Of a stretch of DNA of 9,491 nt, positions 5,353-9,491 are shown piece after piece; position 1 is the first letter of the stretch; every line of letters begins with the position of its first letter. This DNA comes from Lentzea aerocolonigenes. GTDB taxonomy: Bacteria; Actinomycetota; Actinomycetes; Mycobacteriales; Pseudonocardiaceae. The stretch is from assembly GCF_000955955.1 (NCBI RefSeq), contig NZ_JYJG01000550.1, positions 1-9,491 of the forward strand. Direction: 5' to 3'. The notes under the pieces are model-generated. The model was not told where the DNA came from, searched no databases, and was given only the letters and a program-made list of their open reading frames with translations. The position numbers were made by a program, and so were the translations under genes.

Positions 5353-6696
5353 TCAGCGCGGGTGGCGCAGCAGTCGTACTCCCCGCAGCTCCAGTCGTGC
5401 CGAGCCGTCGGCGTCCGTCAGCAGAACGTCGCACTCGGCGCGCCCGTCGTGCACTCTTCCGGCGGACAGCGCTGCCTTTCCGGGAGCGGAAAGGAGCCCG
5501 GCACGGTGCACCCTGACCTGGCGCGCGCTCGTCGCGACCGCGGTGCCACCGAACTCCTCGCCCGCCCATTTCACCGCGATCCGGAGACATTCGCCGGTGG
5601 CGGCCGGGTCGGTTCTGCTGTGGTCGAGACGCCAGCCCAGCGCTCGGGCGCCACGCACAGTGACAACTGGCCTGTTTCCGGGCCGGGCCGGCTGGTCGGG
5701 AGGCGCGATTCTGGCACGGCCGTGCATGACCGTGGAGACGAGTGCGAGCCGCTTTCCCTGACCGCGCACGGTGATCGGGCCGGTTCCGGTGGCCAGGTCG
5801 CGCAGCAACGAGACGTCGCGCAACGTGGTCGCGCCCGACGCGGCGGTGAACCACTCGATCATCCACGCGAGCGGGCTGTGGGACGCGTCGACGAGGAGGC
5901 CGGGGTTGACCTCTGCCCGGAAGTCGTGCCGTGCTGGAGCGTTGTCCGCAGCAGGCGCCGGAGTGCGCTCGAAGATCAGCTCGTGGCGCACGTCCGGGTA
6001 TCCGGCTGCTTCCGTCGCGCCGCCGTGCAGGAGTTCGGTGGTGATGAGCTCGGCGGTGTGCGGGCCGCGTGGGATGTCGAACGCGCGGATCGTGCTGTCC
6101 GGCCACTCCGTCCTGAGGTGGCGGGCCAGGCCTTCGAGTCCCGCTGCCTGCCGCCGTGTCGTGCCGCTCCGGCCGAAGTCGCCACCGGTGTCCTGGACGG
6201 TGACGAAGAGCCGGCGGACCTCACGTGCGGCGTGCAGGGCCTCGGCGTGGACGTGGGTGACGTCGTCGCGCAGGCCGCCGAGGAAGATCACGCCGGTCGC
6301 GCCGTACGGGACCTCGTCAACGACCGTGGCCGCGATCCCTTGTGCGGCAAGGTTCTCGCGTAGCTGTTTCGCGGTGCCGCGGCCGTCGTCGGTGATCACG
6401 AGTACGCCGCGCAGGTCCGCCGTGCGCAGTCCCGGAGCGGGTCTTGGCCGGGTGATCCGGATGTAGCGGTGTTTCGTGGCGCGGCCTTCGACCGCTGCCT
6501 GCAGCTCGCCGAGGGTGCGGAAGGCGAGGAGGTCCGCGACGGTGATCTCCGGCAGGCCCGGGTGCTGGGTTCGCAATGCGGCCAGCAGTTCGACGCGGGC
6601 GAGCGAGTCGAGGCGCAGATCATCGGTCAGGTCGAGTTCCGCGGTGAGAACTGCGGCCGGCCGTCCTGTGCGCGCGGACACGAGTGCCAGCAGCAC
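5353..6696 (-). CDS. Stand-alone polyketide-synthase-like protein: acyl carrier domain, partial ketoreductase fold, dehydratase-like domain
   Basis: 447 residues from the GTG at 6696, chosen because GAGGGA (6703-6708) lies six bases upstream and the ACP fold starts at once; the open frame upstream to 6801 begins with TTG and looks non-coding. Residues 1-72 are an acyl carrier protein with Ser31 in LRLDSLARVELL, the expected phosphopantetheine site. Residues about 96-243 resemble the structural half of a PUFA/enediyne-type ketoreductase: VLVITDDGRGTA (98-109), VIFLGGL (136-142), and GLEGLARHLRTEWP (186-199). I do not see the second half carrying the NADPH-binding GxxxGxG segment. Residues about 255-447 resemble a dehydratase double hotdog (VNPGLLVDASHSPLAW, ending AECDVLLTDADGSARLELRG), but the expected HxxxGxxxxP catalytic histidine context is not evident. 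It probably holds or guides an acyl chain for a synthase outside the window. It is divergent from the acyl-AMP ligase. Domain calls rest on remembered family patterns. Confidence 0.72.
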   Translation of the reverse strand: MLLALVSARTGRPAAVLTAELDLTDDLRLDSLARVELLAALRTQHPGLPEITVADLLAFRTLGELQAAVEGRATKHRYIRITRPRPAPGLRTADLRGVLVITDDGRGTAKQLRENLAAQGIAATVVDEVPYGATGVIFLGGLRDDVTHVHAEALHAAREVRRLFVTVQDTGGDFGRSGTTRRQAAGLEGLARHLRTEWPDSTIRAFDIPRGPHTAELITTELLHGGATEAAGYPDVRHELIFERTPAPAADNAPARHDFRAEVNPGLLVDASHSPLAWMIEWFTAASGATTLRDVSLLRDLATGTGPITVRGQGKRLALVSTVMHGRARIAPPDQPARPGNRPVVTVRGARALGWRLDHSRTDPAATGECLRIAVKWAGEEFGGTAVATSARQVRVHRAGLLSAPGKAALSAGRVHDGRAECDVLLTDADGSARLELRGVRLLRHPR

Positions 6697-6855
6697 GTTG
6701 CGTCCCTCATTCCTGTGCTTTGTGTCCGGCGACGGTACCGCAGCGGAATGCCTTTCTCCCGCGCCGGTCGCGTGACGCCGGAATTTCGCCGCCGTGTACA
6801 ACCCAGGGCTGTTCGTGTCTCATTAGGATTGAACTCGGAGTGGTCGTATTTGTGG

Positions 6856-6873
6856 GCGAACGACCTTGTTCGC
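6856..6873. promoter_or_regulatory. Inverted repeat GCGAAC-N6-GTTCGC, candidate operator
   Basis: GCGAAC (6856-6861) and GTTCGC (6868-6873) are perfect reverse complements with a six-base spacer, an 18-bp symmetric site in the middle of the divergent promoter region. The size and position fit a dimeric repressor such as a TetR- or GntR-type protein, but no such regulator gene is in the window. Confidence 0.45.
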
Positions 6874-6892
6874 TTGCTCTGTTCGAGTGATC

Positions 6893-6912
6893 ACCTGCAC
6901 ATCTGCGCAGGT
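6893..6912. promoter_or_regulatory. Inverted repeat ACCTGC-N8-GCAGGT, candidate operator
   Basis: ACCTGC (6893-6898) and GCAGGT (6907-6912) are perfect reverse complements with an eight-base spacer, 20 bases to the right of the other inverted repeat. The arm sequences differ between the two sites, so they may bind different proteins or be coincidental. Confidence 0.4.
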
Positions 6913-7086
6913 TGTGGCCACTTTTGGTAATCGACACCGTGTTGGCATCGCTCGACGCCTGGGGCGAATGGGGAATATCGGGTCTCATGTTGAGGGGTCT
7001 TCGAGTACTGACGGGTTCCGCAGTGCGGGCAGGTATTGCTACGGTCCTGCGGCTGAAAGTCACCGCGGTCAGGATCGGGCATCTCG

Positions 7087-8781
7087 ATGAAAACCAGTAC
7101 TTCGCTCGGAACCGTTGTCTCCGCGTTCCAGGCATTGTGGAAGCGCTCTCCCGAACAATTGTTGTTCACGTTCGCCGACGAGCGCGGCCGGGACGACGAG
7201 AAAGTCACCGCGGCTGAGCTGGGCGAGGCGGCCTCGTCCATCGCGAGTGCCCTGGGAGGCTGGGGTTTCCGGCCCGGTGACCGCGCGCTGCTGGTCTACC
7301 CGCCGGGCCCGGACTTCGTGCGCGCCCTGCTCGGCTGCCTCGCCGCGGGCGTCGTCCCGGTGCCGGTCTACCCGCCGAACCCGGTGCGCCTCGGCAGTGA
7401 TCTGGGCGGCTTCCGGTCCATCGTGGACAGTTGTGAGCCGGTGGCCGTGCTGACCAGCAGCGCCTACGACCGCGCCCGCACCGTCGGCGCCGTGACGGGA
7501 TTCTTCGACCGCTCGAAACCGGAGTGGCCGCGCCTGCGCTGGCACCGCACCGACCGCGTCCGCCCGGCGTCGTTCGACTGGCACGCGGCGTCGGCGGACG
7601 ACCCGGCGCTGCTGCAGTACACGTCCGGCTCGACCGCCGCGCCCAAGGGCGTCGTGATCACCCACGGCAACCTGGCCTGCGAAGTTGCCGCGAACGCCCA
7701 CGACCTCGGCCTCGGTCAGGACACCGTGGGCGTGTTCTGGCTGCCGCAGTACCACGACCTGGGCCTGATCAGCGTCATCCTGAGCACCCTGACCGGCAAC
7801 TCGCACACCTACCTGCTGTCGCCGCTGTCGTTCCTGCAGCGCCCGGCCCTGTGGTTCGAGGTGATGTCCCGCGTCGGGGCCACCCACACCGCGGCGCCGA
7901 ACTTCGCGTTCGAACTGGCGGTGCGCAAGACCTCCGCCGAGCAACGGGCTTCGTGGGACCTGAGTGCGCTGCGCGTGGTGATGTCCGCGGCCGAGCCGAT
8001 CCGGGTGTCCACTGTGGATTCTTTTTACGCGGCTTTCGCGGTGAGCGGCCTGCTCCGTTCGTCCTTCTACCCGGCTTACGGGCTGGCCGAGCACACCGTC
8101 AGCGTGTCGATGGGTGGTCAGGCGGTGCTGCACCTGGACCGCGCCTCCTTGCAACGCGGCGAGGTGGTGCAGGCCGCGGACGGGCTGCCGGTCGTGGGAT
8201 GTGGGCGGATCACCAAGCCTTCGTCGAGCGTGCTGATCGTCGACCCTTCGACCGGTGCGGTCTGCGCTCCCGATCGCGTCGGCGAGGTCTGGGTGACGTC
8301 GGGGACGAAGGCGGCCGGATATTTCGGGCTGCCGGACGAGACTCAGCGGACGTTCTCGGCGCAGGTGCCCGGCGATGAGCGGTCGTACCTGCGGACCGGG
8401 GATCTCGGGTTCTTCCACGACGGTGAGCTGTTCGTCACCGGGCGGCTCAAGGACGTGATCATCATCAACGGCCGCAACCACTACCCGCAGGACGTGGAGG
8501 ACTCGGTGCGGGACTGCCACACCTCGGTCCGGCCTGGTGGGGTGGTGGCGTTCGGCGTGCCGGGGGAGGCGGGCGAGCGGCTCGTGCTGTTCGTGGAGAC
8601 GCGCGAGAAGAAGGCACCCGCTGAGGAGATCGCGGAGGCGGTGCGGCGGCGGGTGTTCGAGACGCACGGGCTCGCGGTCGACGAGGTCGTGGTGGGGGCG
8701 CAAGGGCTCGTGTTGAAGACCACCAGCGGGAAGGTGCGGCGGCGCGCGTGCCGGCAGGCATTCCTGGAGGGCAGGGCGTGA
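7087..8781 (+). CDS. Fatty acyl-AMP ligase (FAAL, FadD-like adenylate-forming enzyme)
   Basis: 564 residues of the ANL superfamily. It activates a fatty acid with ATP to acyl-AMP, which FAAL enzymes transfer to the phosphopantetheine arm of an acyl carrier protein, often as the starter step of a lipid-polyketide. Visible motifs: VPVYPPNP (92-99), P-loop YTSGSTAAPKG (178-188), WLPQYHDLGL (218-227), YPAYGLAEHTV (328-338), LRTGDLGF (435-442), hinge GRLKDVIIINGRNHYPQDVE (452-471), and a C-terminal KTTSGKVRR with likely catalytic Lys549. The HYPQDVE variant and overall length are FAAL-like rather than acyl-CoA-ligase-like. The ATG start at 7087 has only a weak purine-rich stretch (AGGATCGGG) upstream. 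Its stop overlaps the next gene by 4 bases (GTGA), indicating co-translation. The acceptor may be the ACP protein encoded divergently at 5353-6696, or a synthase beyond the window. Confidence 0.92.
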   Translation: MKTSTSLGTVVSAFQALWKRSPEQLLFTFADERGRDDEKVTAAELGEAASSIASALGGWGFRPGDRALLVYPPGPDFVRALLGCLAAGVVPVPVYPPNPVRLGSDLGGFRSIVDSCEPVAVLTSSAYDRARTVGAVTGFFDRSKPEWPRLRWHRTDRVRPASFDWHAASADDPALLQYTSGSTAAPKGVVITHGNLACEVAANAHDLGLGQDTVGVFWLPQYHDLGLISVILSTLTGNSHTYLLSPLSFLQRPALWFEVMSRVGATHTAAPNFAFELAVRKTSAEQRASWDLSALRVVMSAAEPIRVSTVDSFYAAFAVSGLLRSSFYPAYGLAEHTVSVSMGGQAVLHLDRASLQRGEVVQAADGLPVVGCGRITKPSSSVLIVDPSTGAVCAPDRVGEVWVTSGTKAAGYFGLPDETQRTFSAQVPGDERSYLRTGDLGFFHDGELFVTGRLKDVIIINGRNHYPQDVEDSVRDCHTSVRPGGVVAFGVPGEAGERLVLFVETREKKAPAEEIAEAVRRRVFETHGLAVDEVVVGAQGLVLKTTSGKVRRRACRQAFLEGRA

Positions 8782-9472
8782 AGACGGTCATCGTCATCGG
8801 TGCTGGAGCCAGCGGCCTCACCGCCGCCCGTGCGCTGGAGAAGGCCGGGCATCGCGCGATCGTCCTCGAACGCGGCGGCGAGGTCGGTGGCAAGTGTGCG
8901 TCTGTCGACATCGACGGGCACGCGTTCGACCTCGGCGGGCACGTCTGCACCACCGAGTACCGGCGGCTCGCGGCACTGGCCACCGAGCTCGGGCTCGACA
9001 CCGAGCCCACCACGCCGCACCGGGTGTTCGACGCGCAGGCAGGTCGGTCGCGGCCGCAGAGTTCGGCGTTCTTCACCTACGAGAACTTCCAGCGGTACAG
9101 GCATCTCCGCGACACCCGGTTCCCGCGCCTCGGCGAACCCGGCCTCGCGCACTCGGCGAAGGCGCTGAGCGCACCGGCGAGGCAGTGGCTCGAAAGCCAC
9201 GGGCTGGAGGCGATGGCCGAGTCGTTCGGCGCAGGCTACACGGCCGCGGGGTACGGGAGCCTGGACGAGATTCCCGCGCTGTACTTCCTCAAGTACGCGG
9301 AGATGACCGGGCTGCTGTCGAGCGCGCGGGACCTGCTCGGGCACGCGGGCAGCTTCACGATCAAGGGTGGTTTCGGCACGCTCTGGCAGAAAGTCGCGCA
9401 GGACCTCGACATCAGGCTCAACGTCGAGATCGAGCAGATCGTGCGCAACGCCGGCCAGGTCCGGGTCAGGGC
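8778..9472 (+). CDS. FAD-dependent oxidoreductase (amine-oxidase/NAD(P)-binding Rossmann type), cut by the contig end
   Basis: Partial gene; 231 codons are readable before the adapter sequence begins. The GTG start overlaps the ligase stop (GTGA). The product opens with a classic FAD-binding Rossmann fold: VIVIGAGASGLTAARALEKAG (GxGxxG at Gly8, Gly10, Gly13), Glu31 at the end of the second strand, then GGEVGGKC (33-40) and FDLGGHV (50-56), as in flavin amine oxidases, protoporphyrinogen-oxidase-like and desaturase-like enzymes. Residues 194-206 (TIKGGFGTLWQKV) match the GG-containing substrate/FAD-domain motif found mid-protein in that superfamily, so roughly half the enzyme is present. The substrate is unknown; coupling with a FAAL suggests oxidation or desaturation of an activated acyl chain, which is inference. 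Any in-frame continuation past 9472 is adapter, not gene. Confidence 0.85.
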
Positions 9473-9491
9473 CTGTCTCTTATACACATCT
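9473..9491. other. Tn5/Nextera transposase mosaic-end adapter (library artefact)
   Basis: The final 19 bases, CTGTCTCTTATACACATCT, are identical to the reverse complement of the Tn5 mosaic end (AGATGTGTATAAGAGACAG) used in Nextera tagmentation libraries. It sits exactly at the end of the window and is much more AT-rich than its surroundings. It is untrimmed sequencing adapter and not genomic DNA or a real transposon end. Confidence 0.97.

Larger units (their letters stand above)
6697..7086. promoter_or_regulatory. Divergent promoter region between the ACP-containing gene and the acyl-AMP ligase
   Basis: 390 bases without a convincing gene; the stretch around 6800-7000 is noticeably richer in A and T than the flanking genes. 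It must hold promoters for both directions, since the ACP gene reads left from 6696 and the ligase reads right from 7087. Two perfect inverted repeats lie near the centre (6856-6873 and 6893-6912). I could not assign trustworthy -35/-10 pairs; TACGGT at 7039-7044 is a weak -10 candidate for the ligase. Confidence 0.5.

Noticed and set aside
5188..6363. 391-codon plus-strand frame over the ACP-containing gene
   Set aside because: The minus strand shows ACP and synthase-like motifs with a good ribosome site; the plus frame has neither.
7069..8703. 544-codon open frame on the minus strand
   Set aside because: It is antisense to the acyl-AMP ligase, is rich in Arg, His and Gln as GC-rich shadow frames are, and has no recognisable domain, whereas the plus strand shows clear catalytic motifs.
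9479..9484. TTA codon suggesting bldA-dependent translation of the oxidoreductase
   Set aside because: The codon lies wholly inside the adapter sequence.
9236..9487. Minus-strand ORF of 83 residues starting MYKRQ
   Set aside because: Its first residues are encoded by the Nextera adapter and the rest is antisense to the FAD oxidoreductase.

Overview
The window is high-GC DNA with actinobacterial habits: GC-rich third codon positions, GTG starts, strong GGAGG-type ribosome binding sites, and 4-base start/stop overlaps (ATGA or GTGA). The gene families (an actinobacterial LytS/LytTR/ActP-type operon, a fatty acyl-AMP ligase, PUFA/enediyne-like polyketide synthase domains) fit a Pseudonocardiales-type actinomycete. 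That placement is inference; no rRNA or other marker gene is present.

Left part (93-4353, minus strand, read right to left): a compact four-gene operon of LytTR-family response regulator, small DUF485-type membrane protein, ActP-type sodium/solute symporter, and LytS-type sensor kinase. Joints one and two are 4-base overlaps and the third gap is 15 bases, so the genes are almost certainly co-transcribed. The likely role is sensing and uptake of a small monocarboxylate (acetate, pyruvate or similar), with the two-component system controlling its own transporter. Downstream (1-92) lie a short tandem repeat and GC-rich hairpins.

Middle part (4354-5352): a 323-base intergenic stretch rich in short repeats and palindromes, a 95-residue helical orphan gene (4677-4964, minus), and a 388-base non-coding stretch with a 16-base tandem direct repeat and a 7-base-arm inverted repeat upstream of the orphan.

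Right part (5353-9472): the visible edge of a lipid or polyketide locus. A minus-strand gene encodes a short stand-alone protein that reads as acyl carrier protein, then the structural half of a ketoreductase, then a dehydratase-like fold, with the catalytic pieces apparently missing. A 390-base divergent promoter region with two inverted repeats separates it from a plus-strand pair: a fatty acyl-AMP ligase overlapping by 4 bases a FAD-dependent oxidoreductase. The ligase would activate a fatty acid and load it on a carrier protein; the partner synthase is not in the window.

The last 19 bases (9473-9491) are exactly the Tn5/Nextera mosaic end used in library preparation. The genomic sequence therefore stops at about 9472 and the oxidoreductase is cut by the contig edge, not by biology. 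No rRNA, tRNA, CRISPR array, insertion sequence or phage gene was seen.
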